From the NCBI GenBank assembly GCA_036278875.1, contig DASUKF010000020.1, positions 1-35,059 of the forward strand: a stretch of 35,059 bases of DNA. Direction: 5' to 3'. Position numbers and translations under genes: made by a program. Of this stretch, positions 24,442 through 32,949 are shown in pieces (the first letter of the stretch is position 1; each line of letters starts with the position of its first letter). The notes under the pieces were generated by a model that was not told the origin of the DNA, did no database searches, and saw only the letters and a list, made by a program, of their open reading frames with translations. Origin of the DNA: JANWLD01 sp036278875 (GTDB taxonomy: Bacteria; Patescibacteriota; Saccharimonadia; Saccharimonadales; 2-12-FULL-41-12).

Positions 24442-26130
24442 TCAGCCTTCGGGCGCATGAGTTTCCAGGTGCATAAGGTGCCGGTCGCGGAATTTTTTGA
24501 ATTCGCTTTTCTTTAGACCGACTCTTTTGATAAAAGCACCTATTTTTTCACTTCCTATATAGTGGGGAATCATCACGTAGCTGGCGCCTAAATCATAGAG
24601 CTCGGTAGCCTGATGCACATTATCGGCGTGGCTGATGAAGGCCGCTCCGGGATTGACCTTTTCCAAAAGATTGACGAGAAATACATTGGTGCTGTGGTCG
24701 GATATGGTCGAAACTACCAGTTTGGCCTTGCGTATCTGAGCCTCGTTAAGGAGCTCGGTGTCGGTAACGTCGCCGTATAAATAATCGACTTTCTGCTGGT
24801 CCAGCATGTCAATTATCTCCGGGTTGTAATCTACCACCAGGAACCGGTGTTTCATCTGTTTGAATATATGTACGAATTCATGTCCGCCGTGGTGATAGCC
24901 GAGCAGTATTATAGGATGACCTGTGGCATGCCTGCTTTCCCGGTAGGCTACATCCTTTTCGAACATGTGAAGCTCTACCTTGTCAAAATGCATATAAAGC
25001 TCGTCATCGTACTGCATCAGGTAAGTCGACACGGCAATGGTTATGATGGCAACCAGAGTTATGGTAGCCGACAGTTTTTCGCCCACTAAGCCCGTGCTTG
25101 CGGCCAGTACCACCAGTACTATAGAAAATTCGCTTATCTGGGACAGGTTGATACCGGTTTTAAAACTTACCCGTTTGGTATAACCGAGAATTCCCATAGC
25201 ACCGGTCACTACCATAGGCTTGACCACTATGACCAGTGCGGAGAGTATCACGGCAGGTACTATGGCGGAAGCCAGGTTATGGGTGTTCAGGCTCTCGCCC
25301 AAAGTAATAAAGAATATGACCACGAAGAAGTCCCGGAGCGGCTTGAGCCTGGAGGCTATTTCCTGGACATAGGGCGAAGATGCCAGTGCGACGCCGCCGA
25401 ACAGCGCGCCGACCTCTATAGAAAATCCAGCCAGATTGAAAAGCGTAGCTATACCGAAACCCCAGCTGATAGCGAACAGGAACAGAAGTTCCTGAGTCTC
25501 TGCCATATAGCGGGATACCCGGGGCAGAATCTTGTTGCTGCATATCGCCAGAAAAGCCAGCAGCAATATACCCTTGGCCAGAAGCAGGATTATCTCGTTC
25601 AAGTGGAAATCATGTCCGTTCCTGCTGGCGGCCACGAACAGCAGGGCAAAGGTTGCGACGACGTCGTCCAGAAGTATCACACCTATGGCTATCTGTCCGT
25701 GCAGCCGGTTCTGTTCTTTTTTGTCCGAGAGGATCTTGACTATGATAATAGTACTGCTGAAGAACATCGCCAGACCCGTAATGAACGCTTCGGTCCTGGA
25801 AAAACCGAGCAGCGAGCTGGTGCCGAACCCGACAAGGGTAACTACTAGAAACGTAGTAAATGCCACGAAACCGACCACCCGTCCGAGTTTCCGAAGTTCG
25901 TTAACATTCATGCCCAGACCGATAATGAAAAGAAGTAGAGCTATACCGATTTCGGAGAACACCTGAAATAAGTCAGCCGATTGTATAAGGCCGAATGCCG
26001 CAGGACCGACCAGCAGGCCGGCCAGTATATAGCCAAGAATCAGCGGCTGCTTGATGAGCCGCATGAAAAGAGATATGGCGGCGGTGACTATAATTACCAG
26101 GCTTAATTCACTAAATACGGATTGATCCAT
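24442..26130 (-). CDS. CPA2 family cation:proton antiporter with TrkA-N domain
   Basis: The 562-residue protein has about 12 hydrophobic segments in residues 1-375, including LGYILAGLLVGP near the N-terminus and SQISEFSIVL late in the domain, as in KefB/KefC and related K+/H+ or Na+/H+ exchangers. A cytosolic RCK/TrkA-N domain occupies about 400-525. Its nucleotide loop is GYHHGG instead of the usual GxGxxG, although VVDYNPE, GDVTD and the later strands are normal, so nucleotide binding may be altered. The ATG directly abuts the stop of a small upstream ORF. The ion cannot be told from sequence. Confidence 0.9.
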   Translation of the reverse strand: MDQSVFSELSLVIIVTAAISLFMRLIKQPLILGYILAGLLVGPAAFGLIQSADLFQVFSEIGIALLLFIIGLGMNVNELRKLGRVVGFVAFTTFLVVTLVGFGTSSLLGFSRTEAFITGLAMFFSSTIIIVKILSDKKEQNRLHGQIAIGVILLDDVVATFALLFVAASRNGHDFHLNEIILLLAKGILLLAFLAICSNKILPRVSRYMAETQELLFLFAISWGFGIATLFNLAGFSIEVGALFGGVALASSPYVQEIASRLKPLRDFFVVIFFITLGESLNTHNLASAIVPAVILSALVIVVKPMVVTGAMGILGYTKRVSFKTGINLSQISEFSIVLVVLAASTGLVGEKLSATITLVAIITIAVSTYLMQYDDELYMHFDKVELHMFEKDVAYRESRHATGHPIILLGYHHGGHEFVHIFKQMKHRFLVVDYNPEIIDMLDQQKVDYLYGDVTDTELLNEAQIRKAKLVVSTISDHSTNVFLVNLLEKVNPGAAFISHADNVHQATELYDLGASYVMIPHYIGSEKIGAFIKRVGLKKSEFKKFRDRHLMHLETHAPEG

Positions 26131-26331
26131 CTAAAAGTATCCTGCCACTTTCGTCTGCCAGCCAGCGGATCTGCCTGCACCATGAAGCTCTTGTTCCACA
26201 ACAATATTTTGTCCTGCGGGATTTCTCTCAACGTATTCCATATACGATTCGGTCAATTTCTCGGAAAGAAATATTGTTCTCAAATCAATCAGGGAACTTT
26301 TAGTAATCGTATATATAGGTTTTGTTTTCAT
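26131..26331 (-). CDS. Small hypothetical protein preceding the antiporter
   Basis: This 66-residue reading frame, MKTKPIYTITKSS onward, ends in TAG immediately before the antiporter ATG. The zero-gap junction is a pattern repeated in this window and suggests translational coupling. The sequence is polar, has no cysteines and no membrane helix, and I recognise no family. The residues near the end (HGAGRSAGWQ) are Gly-rich. A TAATAT box lies 13 nt upstream of the ATG. It may be a real small protein or only the transcribed leader of the antiporter gene. Confidence 0.4.
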   Translation of the reverse strand: MKTKPIYTITKSSLIDLRTIFLSEKLTESYMEYVERNPAGQNIVVEQELHGAGRSAGWQTKVAGYF

Positions 26332-26390
26332 AACTTACACGCTAATATTAGTAGTGTAGCAAACTTAACCGGTTTATTTAGGTTATAAAA

Positions 26391-26870
26391 ATGAAAAACA
26401 TCTTCAGAATCTTTTCCGCCAGGATTTCGGCTATGACCGGTACGGCCTATGCTTTCGTAGTGGCGCTGCTTGTCATAATCCTGTGGGCGGTGACCGGCCC
26501 GCTGTTTAACTTTTCCGATACCTGGCAGCTGATAATCAATACCGGAACCACTATTGTTACTTTCCTGATGGTATTTCTTATCCAGAATACCCAGAACCGG
26601 GACAGCAAAGCCATGCAGCTGAAGCTGGACGAACTTATCCGTGCTACGCAGGCTCGTACGGCTTTTGTTGATTTAGAGGACCTGAGCGATGATGAGCTGG
26701 CGCAACTGGACAAGGAATTCCGTGTCCTGCATGAGAAGCAGGCAACAGGCGCAGTGATGAAACGCCTGCATAAATCAGTCCAGCTGGAACACGAGATAAG
26801 AAAAACCGGGGCCCGCCATTCGGCCGAGAAGCTGAACGAACTTCTGCACAAGATAAGAAACGCCCCTTAA
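26391..26870 (+). CDS. Low-affinity iron permease family protein (PF04120-like)
   Basis: The 159-residue protein has two hydrophobic segments, about residues 17-38 (AYAFVVALLVIILWAVTGPLF) and 45-63 (LIINTGTTIVTFLMVFLIQ), followed by QNTQNRDSKAMQLKLDELIRA. The phrase NTGTTIVTFLMVFLIQNTQNRD and the downstream LKLDELIR are characteristic of this small bacterial family. The second half is cytosolic and helical with heptad-like charge. The name comes from a yeast iron transporter; the transport role of such short bacterial members is not established. It is divergent from the small ORF at 26131-26331. Confidence 0.8.
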   Translation: MKNIFRIFSARISAMTGTAYAFVVALLVIILWAVTGPLFNFSDTWQLIINTGTTIVTFLMVFLIQNTQNRDSKAMQLKLDELIRATQARTAFVDLEDLSDDELAQLDKEFRVLHEKQATGAVMKRLHKSVQLEHEIRKTGARHSAEKLNELLHKIRNAP

Positions 26871-26883
26871 GAATCGGACTTGA

Positions 26884-27540
26884 TCATTGGTTAGTCTGAG
26901 TGCCGGATATGGCGTTGTCGATAAGCTGTTTGAAGCTTGCGAGGTCAGTGGGGTTGGTTTCGACCTTTTGGCCATTTATAACGAAAGTCGGCGTGCCGTT
27001 GGCCTGCAAACCCAGAGCGGCTTTCACATCGGCGTTTATAACTGAAGCCACCTGTTCGCTGGCTTGATCGGTCTTGAACTTGTTCACGTCAAGTCCCAGC
27101 TGCCCGGCGTACGTATCGAATATGGACGAAGGGTCCGAAGACTGTGCCCAGGTATCCTGATTCTCATACAGCAGGTCGTGCATTTGCCAAAACTTGCCCT
27201 GCAGGGAAGCGGCTTCCGCAGCGCGCGCGGCTTCAAATGCGTGTGGGTGCAGCTGTGTCAACGGGAAGTTTCTGAATTGGAAAGTTATGTCGTCACCGTA
27301 AGCTTTCTGAACCTGCTTGACCAGAGGATAGTAGCTTTTGCATACCGGGCACTGGTAATCGCCGTATTCTATGAGAGTGACACCTTTCTTGCCGGCGCCT
27401 GTCTTATGCTCACTAAGCTGGTCGGAGTTAGAGGGAGAGTTTGAGCCGGAATTATTATCCGTTGATTTCTTGGTCAAAGCGAACACACCGAAAAGTGCCA
27501 GCACTACCACTACAAGCACGCCTATGAATTGTTTACTCAC
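26884..27540 (-). CDS. Membrane-anchored DsbA-like thiol-disulfide oxidoreductase
   Basis: The 218-residue protein has an N-terminal membrane helix (residues 5-22), a Ser/Asn-rich linker (25-45) and a thioredoxin-fold domain outside the membrane. The active site is CPVC (64-67) in YGDYQCPVCKSYY. An inserted helical domain follows, and TPTFVINGQ holds the cis-proline. This fits DsbA/BdbD-type proteins that oxidise or shuffle disulfides in secreted proteins; the secreted protein at 32379 with two cysteines could be a client. The start is GTG, supported by GGAG 7 nt upstream. It is divergent from the CorC-like gene. Confidence 0.92.
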   Translation of the reverse strand: MSKQFIGVLVVVVLALFGVFALTKKSTDNNSGSNSPSNSDQLSEHKTGAGKKGVTLIEYGDYQCPVCKSYYPLVKQVQKAYGDDITFQFRNFPLTQLHPHAFEAARAAEAASLQGKFWQMHDLLYENQDTWAQSSDPSSIFDTYAGQLGLDVNKFKTDQASEQVASVINADVKAALGLQANGTPTFVINGQKVETNPTDLASFKQLIDNAISGTQTNQ

Positions 27541-27612
27541 TAACTTTCTCCATTCTTAACTTATATATCATACCACCTGGCGGGCTTTGACATTAGCGCA
27601 TAAAATAGAGGC

Positions 27613-28506
27613 ATGACGGCGATCATATTATTGCTAATCTGCATTATCTCCACTGCGTTAAAACAAGCATTCAGGCAAATGGCGGCTTCACCCAAAGCCG
27701 CTGGCGCAAGGTTGCCGCGGCATCTGCACATCAATCTCAGGCACATCACATTCCTGAGCTTCATATTCGACCTCGTTACGTTTGCGGCGCTTGCTCTGTT
27801 TGCCGTGGATATATCGTTCAGATATACGACAGTCTGGGCTTTCCTGCCGGTTCTGGCCGCGCTGGTATTCATATTAGCGCTTTTACCGCGTATGGGTAAT
27901 AACCGTTTAAGCAATTGGACGGCAGAGAGAGTATCCGGAATTTTCGCTTATTTCATAAGTAGGACGGGAGGCGTCGTAAACCGTGTGGAAGGCCTGCTGG
28001 AGCGTATAAATAAGCGGTTCCATAAAGCCGAACCGCTTAGCAGAAAAACGCTTTTAACGTTTCTTGAGGAACAGGAAAGCATGGCGGATGATGAAGCCAA
28101 GCCGGAGTTGAAGCTGGCCTTGGCCGGGCTTCGGATAGCGCCGGAAAAAGCCGGGCATATGATGATAAATATGGACAAAATTAAAACGGTTCTCGCAGAA
28201 GACCCTGTAGGACCGATACTTTTAAGCGAACTTCATGAAACGGGCAGGAAAATATTTCCGGCAACAGGCGAAGACTCCGAAATAATAGGCACGATTAAAC
28301 TGGACCGGCTGGCCGAGCTTAAATCCGGAGGAAAAGCCGCGGGTGCATTGGATGAACATATGGAAACCGTCGCTAAGGACATGACGGCGGCAGAAATCAT
28401 AGGACGGTTCGCAGAGAGCGGAGCGGAACTTTTGTTCGTAGAACAGGACGGCAGGGTAATCGGCGGCATATATCTTGAAGATTTACTCAAAGAGCTGACG
28501 CCTTAA
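27613..28506 (+). CDS. Membrane protein resembling a degenerate CorC/CNNM transporter
   Basis: The 297-residue protein has three hydrophobic stretches: one at the N-terminus, then SFIFDLVTFAALALFAV and a segment around FLPVLAALVFILALLP. A cytosolic part follows. It contains LLTFLEEQESMADDE and two repeats that resemble a CBS pair: ILLSELHETGRKIFPATGEDSEIIGTIKLDRL, then AAEIIGRFAESGAELLFVEQDGRVIGGIYLEDLL. Order and spacing recall HlyC/CorC (DUF21-CBS) proteins linked to divalent-cation handling, but the DUF21 part is shortened and the usual MVPR signature is missing. I therefore call it CorC-like only. Function is unknown. Confidence 0.55.
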   Translation: MTAIILLLICIISTALKQAFRQMAASPKAAGARLPRHLHINLRHITFLSFIFDLVTFAALALFAVDISFRYTTVWAFLPVLAALVFILALLPRMGNNRLSNWTAERVSGIFAYFISRTGGVVNRVEGLLERINKRFHKAEPLSRKTLLTFLEEQESMADDEAKPELKLALAGLRIAPEKAGHMMINMDKIKTVLAEDPVGPILLSELHETGRKIFPATGEDSEIIGTIKLDRLAELKSGGKAAGALDEHMETVAKDMTAAEIIGRFAESGAELLFVEQDGRVIGGIYLEDLLKELTP

Positions 28507-28509
28507 ACA

Positions 28510-28539
28510 TTGGATTAACAGTGGTGAACATGCTATAGT
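28510..28539 (+). promoter_or_regulatory. Promoter of the AspRS gene at leaderless distance
   Basis: TTGGAT (28510-28515) and TATAGT (28534-28539) are spaced 18 nt apart. The -10 ends 9 nt before the GTG start at 28549, and no Shine-Dalgarno sequence is present, so transcription would begin within about 2 nt of the start codon. Confidence 0.6.
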
Positions 28540-28548
28540 AGCGTTCTA

Positions 28549-29874
28549 GTGGATAGAGTTCTAAGCACAGATGTTGCCGCGCATACGGGCAAGAAGATAA
28601 AGATAAGAGGTTGGCTCCATAAGAAAAGGATGCTGGGCGGACTTAATTTTATCAATGTCCGTGACCGCAAGGGACTGGTCCAGGTACTTGTCGAAGCCAA
28701 GGACGAGGTAGAAAAACTGCGCGGTATGCAGATAGGCACAGTCTTGACCATAGAAGGCGAAGTTATTAAGGACGAGCGTGCTCCGAACGGCGCGGAACTG
28801 CATGAGCCTAAGATAACCGTTGAGATTCCGGTGACCGAAGAGCCGCCGATAGAGATAGACAAGCCGCTGAATCATAAGCCGGACAATCTGGATACGCTTT
28901 TTGAGCACCGGCCGCTGGGTCTTCGCAACCTGCGCGAAAAAGCCATATTCAATGTGCAGGCAAAGGTCTTGGAAGCCTTCCGCGAGTATTTCGCGAAGAA
29001 TGATTTCACGGAGATGAACAGCCCGAAACTACTGGCCGAAGCCACCGAAGGCGGCGCTGAAGTATTCAAGCTGGATTATTTCGGCAAGACGGCGACACTG
29101 GCTCAGAGCGCCCAGTTTTATAAGCAGATGATGGTAGGCGTTTTTGAGCGTGTATTTGAAACCAATCCGACATACCGCGCCGAACCGAGTGCGACGACAC
29201 GCCATATGACCGAGTACATAACCATCGATGCCGAAATCGGTTTCATAAATTTCGAGCAGCTGCTCCACTACGCCGGCGAGGCACTTGTTTACGTGCTGAA
29301 AAAAGTACAGGAAGATTGTCCGGCCGAACTAAAGATGTGGAATGTCCAAAGTTTTACTATGCCGGACAAGGCGGAACAGATTCCGCGCTATACGATTACG
29401 GAAGTCCATGAGATGTTCGCGAAAAGCAATAAAGAGAATCATAGTAATGAAGACGACCTTGCTCCGGCCGAAGAGCGCTGGATATGCGATTATGCCAAGA
29501 AACATAACGGAAGCGAAGCGGTTTTCATAACCGGCTGGTCGGCTCGTAGCAAGACTTTTAAGTTCTATCACCGGGCGAACGAAGAAAATCCAGAGTTAGC
29601 CGACCGGGCGGATCTTCTTTTCCGCGGTGTCGAGATAGCCACCTTGAGCATGCGCGAACACCGCTATGAACGGCTGATAAAACAGCTCAAAGCGATGGGC
29701 GGCGACCCGAAAAGTCCCGGATACGCGCCACTGCTCAGCGTATACAAATACGGTATGCCGCCGCATGGCGGATGGGGCTGGGGACTGGAGCGCACGGTAG
29801 AAAAGATACTCAATCTGAACAGTGTCAAGGAAGCAACCCTGTTCCCGCGCGACATTAATCGCCTGAGCCCTTAG
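28549..29874 (+). CDS. aspS: Aspartyl-tRNA synthetase, archaeal type, probably non-discriminating
   Basis: This 441-residue class IIb synthetase has an N-terminal OB-fold anticodon domain (1 to about 105), a catalytic core with QSAQFYKQ, motif 2 around YRAEPSATTRHMTEY (209-223), and motif 3 GWGWGLERTV (408-417). Length and motifs match the archaeal-type AspRS (about 430 residues), not the roughly 590-residue bacterial form with a GAD insert. Two positions I recall as separating tRNA-Asp-specific from relaxed enzymes are His (in GWLHKK, H24) and Pro (in RAPNG, P79), both of the non-discriminating kind. It would then also make Asp-tRNA-Asn for GatCAB. The start is GTG, preceded by a -10 and no ribosome-binding site. 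AsnRS is the less likely alternative. Confidence 0.88.
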   Translation: MDRVLSTDVAAHTGKKIKIRGWLHKKRMLGGLNFINVRDRKGLVQVLVEAKDEVEKLRGMQIGTVLTIEGEVIKDERAPNGAELHEPKITVEIPVTEEPPIEIDKPLNHKPDNLDTLFEHRPLGLRNLREKAIFNVQAKVLEAFREYFAKNDFTEMNSPKLLAEATEGGAEVFKLDYFGKTATLAQSAQFYKQMMVGVFERVFETNPTYRAEPSATTRHMTEYITIDAEIGFINFEQLLHYAGEALVYVLKKVQEDCPAELKMWNVQSFTMPDKAEQIPRYTITEVHEMFAKSNKENHSNEDDLAPAEERWICDYAKKHNGSEAVFITGWSARSKTFKFYHRANEENPELADRADLLFRGVEIATLSMREHRYERLIKQLKAMGGDPKSPGYAPLLSVYKYGMPPHGGWGWGLERTVEKILNLNSVKEATLFPRDINRLSP

Positions 29875-29880
29875 GCCGCT

Positions 29881-30162
29881 ATGAAGCGGACGCTACTATT
29901 ACTTATCTTGCTGACAAGCCTGATAAGCGGATTCCAATTGCCGGCAAAAGCGCAGAGTTCGGATAATATAGGCCCGAAGACCCAGCAGTATATAGATAAT
30001 TTGAATGAAGTCAGGGAAGCTCAAAATAACGGCCAGCCGGTAAATAATCAGACACCCGTATCACAAAGTCCGAGCGCATGGAAATATGTTCTTTACGGCG
30101 CCCTTAGCGGTGCAGTTTATGCCTTCTGGCGCTGGCTCAAAAGATTGAGAAGCGGGGATTAG
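29881..30162 (+). CDS. Small secreted protein with C-terminal membrane helix
   Basis: The 93-residue protein starts with a signal peptide (MKRTLLLLILLTSLISG, likely cleaved after PAKAQ near residue 25). A polar Asn/Gln-rich stretch follows (about 26-65), then a hydrophobic helix, WKYVLYGALSGAVYAFWRW, and a basic tail KRLRSGD. It would be a small protein tethered to the membrane with its middle part outside. The start is 6 nt after the AspRS stop, so it is probably co-transcribed. I recognise no family. Confidence 0.7.
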   Translation: MKRTLLLLILLTSLISGFQLPAKAQSSDNIGPKTQQYIDNLNEVREAQNNGQPVNNQTPVSQSPSAWKYVLYGALSGAVYAFWRWLKRLRSGD

Positions 30163-30184
30163 GTTAAAAACTCTAGCGGTTTGA

Positions 30185-30190
30185 TATAAT
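30185..30190 (+). promoter_or_regulatory. -10 box upstream of the PEGA/propeller protein gene
   Basis: TATAAT lies 25 nt before the ATG at 30216, leaving a short leader of about 18 nt with a weak AAGAGA. The -35 is not clear. Confidence 0.45.
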
Positions 30191-30215
30191 TATAGAACTG
30201 GATAAGAGATAAAAA

Positions 30216-32243
30216 ATGGTGGATTCCGACAAACCCGACGAAAAAGCACAAGAAGGACCTCTACGCGATGTCGACCCTAAAATTGTAGAAAAGGTCGATA
30301 AGATGATGATGCCGGATACCGGCAGGCCCAGATCTGCATCACAAGGCGCCAAAACTTTGCCGTCTGAACCCGACTCGCAGACCGCACCTCTGCTGCCGGG
30401 TGAAAAATTGCCTGATTTCGACAAACCGGCGCCGAAAAAAGAACCCTCCAAACCCAAACCCGAAGAAATAACTGATTCTCAGACCGAACCGGAACCCGAG
30501 GACAGAGAAAAGCTGACCGACAAACCCAACCCTGTAATAGAAAGTCCGGCCACCGATAAGGCGGTTGACGACATCGTTGAAAAGGAATCCGACCGCATGC
30601 TGGCTATGGAAGATGCCAAGGCGCAGCTGCTTGCCGAAGGCATGGCCGAGATAGACAGAGGATTCTTCAACCGGTTAAAAGGCGGACTGTCAGGGTTCTG
30701 GCATAACGCCTGGGCAAGATCCATCACCCTGCTGCTCATATTTGCCGCCGTAGGCGCCGCCGCCGCTTATCCGGCCAGCCGCTACTATATTCTGAATGCT
30801 TTCGGCGCCAGGGCTTCGTTGTCGCTAAGAGTAGTTGATGACAAGACCGACCAGCCGCTAAGAAATGTCATGGTTTCCATTGACAATTCTTCGGGCGAAA
30901 CCGATAAGGACGGAAATATAAGCCTGAATGAAATAAAGCTGGGGGACAGGGAGTTGTCGGTCAAAAAACCGGCTTTTGCAGATCTTAATAAGCACATAAC
31001 CGTAGGCTGGGGAAGCAACCCTATAGGCGATGTGGCGCTTACTCCTGTGGGCAGCCGGTATAAATTCGAAGTGAAAGATTACGTTTCAGGAAAGCCGGTT
31101 ACCAATGCGGAAGCTGTCAGCGGCGAAGCTGACGCATCGGCGAATTCCGTAGGCGAGATAATAGTTGTGGTGGCCGATCAGAACGAGCCCAAAGTCAAGG
31201 TAGAAATAAGCGCTCCGGGTTACCGCGGGGTAACAGTTAGGCTGGATGTGGGCGATAGAAACACGCACAACATCAATCTGGTTCCGGCCAAAAAGCACGC
31301 GTTCGTATCGAAACGAAGCGGTACCTATGACCTCTATAAGATTGACGTGGACGGCAGGAATGAAAAGATGATATTGGCCGGAACCGGCAGTGAGAGCGAA
31401 GATACCACAGTGATACTACCAAGCACAGACAGCGAGCTTATAGCATATGTTGCCGCCCGTGGCGATCATCATAGCTCCGACGGTACGGTGGACAGCGACC
31501 TGATGATAGTCAACCTGTCCGATGACGAGGTAACAGACGTCGACTATTCGCAAAGTCTGCAGCTGCTGGGCTTCGTAGGAAGCAAGCTGGTCTATGTGAA
31601 GATAGACGAAACACAGAAAGACGACAGCCCCAAACGCCAGAAGCTCGTATCCTACGATGCCGGTACCAAGCAGTCCCAGGTTCTGGATGCGGCCAACTAT
31701 TTCAACGACGCGCTTGTAGCAAACGGCATGGTGTATTATGCTCCGGCCAAGTATACGGACGATGCTAAGACGGGCCTTTACCGGATAAACCCCGACGGAA
31801 GCGGCAAAAGTACCATTTATGATAAAGAAGTCTGGAATCTACTGAGAACCGCATATGACAAACTGGATGTCGCGGTCGAGCAGAACTGGTATCAGTATGA
31901 TCTTGCAGACAGTTCTTTCAACGCTCAAGGCGGCGCCCCGGCGGACCAGCAGACGCGGATATATACACCTAGTCCGGACGGCGAGAAAAGCGCCTGGGTA
32001 GACGAGAGGGACGGTAAGGGCGTGCTGCTTATATACGATACGGCTACAGGCCAGGACAGCACTATACATACCCAGAGCGGCCTGGCCAACCCGATAAGCT
32101 GGCTTGATAACGAACATTTGGTTTACAGGGTAGCTAATAGCACCGAAACCGCGGATTATGCCATAAGTCTGCACGGCGGACAGCCGAAGAAAATACGGGA
32201 TGTCACCAATACTGCCGGTCTGGACCGGTGGTATTATTATTAA
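30216..32243 (+). CDS. Membrane-anchored protein with PEGA-like domains and a beta-propeller
   Basis: The 675-residue protein has a long cytosolic, Pro/Glu/Asp/Lys-rich N-terminal part (1 to about 145), one membrane helix at 168-190 and a large extracytoplasmic part. The latter starts with two beta-sandwich repeats of PEGA or carboxypeptidase-regulatory type: SLSLRVVDDKTDQPLRNVMVSI onward (200-278), and YKFEVKDYVSGKPVTNAEAVSG onward (282-357). Then comes a TolB/WD40-like propeller (359-675) with repeated blade phrases such as GTYDLYKIDVDGRNEKMI, TGLYRINPDGSGKSTIY and SPDGEKSAWVDERDG. These domains bind proteins or carbohydrate in other systems. Its role is unknown; surface sensing or cell-wall attachment is possible. 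Confidence 0.75.
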   Translation: MVDSDKPDEKAQEGPLRDVDPKIVEKVDKMMMPDTGRPRSASQGAKTLPSEPDSQTAPLLPGEKLPDFDKPAPKKEPSKPKPEEITDSQTEPEPEDREKLTDKPNPVIESPATDKAVDDIVEKESDRMLAMEDAKAQLLAEGMAEIDRGFFNRLKGGLSGFWHNAWARSITLLLIFAAVGAAAAYPASRYYILNAFGARASLSLRVVDDKTDQPLRNVMVSIDNSSGETDKDGNISLNEIKLGDRELSVKKPAFADLNKHITVGWGSNPIGDVALTPVGSRYKFEVKDYVSGKPVTNAEAVSGEADASANSVGEIIVVVADQNEPKVKVEISAPGYRGVTVRLDVGDRNTHNINLVPAKKHAFVSKRSGTYDLYKIDVDGRNEKMILAGTGSESEDTTVILPSTDSELIAYVAARGDHHSSDGTVDSDLMIVNLSDDEVTDVDYSQSLQLLGFVGSKLVYVKIDETQKDDSPKRQKLVSYDAGTKQSQVLDAANYFNDALVANGMVYYAPAKYTDDAKTGLYRINPDGSGKSTIYDKEVWNLLRTAYDKLDVAVEQNWYQYDLADSSFNAQGGAPADQQTRIYTPSPDGEKSAWVDERDGKGVLLIYDTATGQDSTIHTQSGLANPISWLDNEHLVYRVANSTETADYAISLHGGQPKKIRDVTNTAGLDRWYYY

Positions 32244-32247
32244 GCTA

Positions 32248-32330
32248 TGAGACACCCATTCTGGGTTTCTCATTGCGCGGGACGGCGGAGTAAATCCGAC
32301 CGTTCCGGCTGCTCTTCCCGGCCATGCTAC
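32248..32330 (+). other. Structured intergenic segment with consecutive hairpins
   Basis: Three inverted repeats follow the stop at 32243. The first is TGAGACACCC/GGGTTTCTCA with one mismatch (32248-32272). The second is ACGGCGGA/TCCGACCGT with one bulge and loop GTAAA (32282-32303). The third is a short CCGG/CCGG pair. No T-run follows the first two, so a standard terminator is not supported. A T-rich stretch (TTTTTT) appears only at about 32350. It could be a processed 3' end, an attenuator or a small RNA. Confidence 0.4.
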
Positions 32331-32378
32331 CAGTAGTTGGTGTTGTAAATTTTTTGAGGTGGGATTAGCATAAATGGT

Positions 32379-32948
32379 ATGAGGGTAAAACTTCTTGTAG
32401 CAACCGTATTCTCGCTCAGCTTACTTACCCTAGGTGTAAATGCGCAGAGCGCGACCAACCTTGATAGCCTGAACCAAAGGGTGCTGGAACGAAAAGCCAG
32501 AATACAGGAGCGACTTACTACGATGCAACAGACGAGGATTGAGCGCCGTTGCCAGAATGCGCAAGCCCGGATAATAAAAGCTAAGGAAACAGCCGAAAAG
32601 TTCAATCAAAAACATGATAAAAAGATACAGAAATTACTTGATAAACTTTCCGAATTCAGCAAAAGACAAGAAAACAAGGGTGCAGACACCGCTATCTTGT
32701 CTGTCCTATTGACCGATACATTGAAAAAAGAAGAAGCGGTAAAAACAGCATATAATGACTACATAAATGCTCTTAGTGACTCTTCGGTTATAGACTGTCA
32801 GATAGACCCGACGGGCTTTTTGGTTTCTCTCGATGACGCCAGGATTCAGTTCCAAACCCTTAAAATTGCCCGGCAGGACCTCAGAAAGAGCTTGAGAAAT
32901 GACCTGTTGAAAGCATTAGAGAGTTTTAAGCTCAAGGAAGGTAATTAG
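32379..32948 (+). CDS. Secreted coiled-coil protein, unknown function
   Basis: The 189-residue protein has a signal peptide (residues 1-22, cleavage likely after NAQ). The mature part is almost wholly helical and charged, with heptad-like runs such as LNQRVLERKARIQERL and KKIQKLLDKLSEFSKRQ. It has just two cysteines (C58 and C140), which could form a disulfide; a DsbA-like enzyme is encoded at 26884. No family is recognised, though the layout is like periplasmic or surface spacer proteins. The next gene starts 1 nt after its stop. Confidence 0.7.
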   Translation: MRVKLLVATVFSLSLLTLGVNAQSATNLDSLNQRVLERKARIQERLTTMQQTRIERRCQNAQARIIKAKETAEKFNQKHDKKIQKLLDKLSEFSKRQENKGADTAILSVLLTDTLKKEEAVKTAYNDYINALSDSSVIDCQIDPTGFLVSLDDARIQFQTLKIARQDLRKSLRNDLLKALESFKLKEGN

Positions 32949-32949
32949 T

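Noticed and set aside
26122..26388. Plus-strand ORF opposite the small upstream ORF of the antiporter
   Set aside because: It overlaps the antiporter promoter region and the more plausible minus-strand ORF, and shows no recognisable features.
32248..32272. Hairpin after the propeller gene as a classical terminator
   Set aside because: The stem is good but GC-rich sequence follows in place of a T-run; kept as a structured element only.
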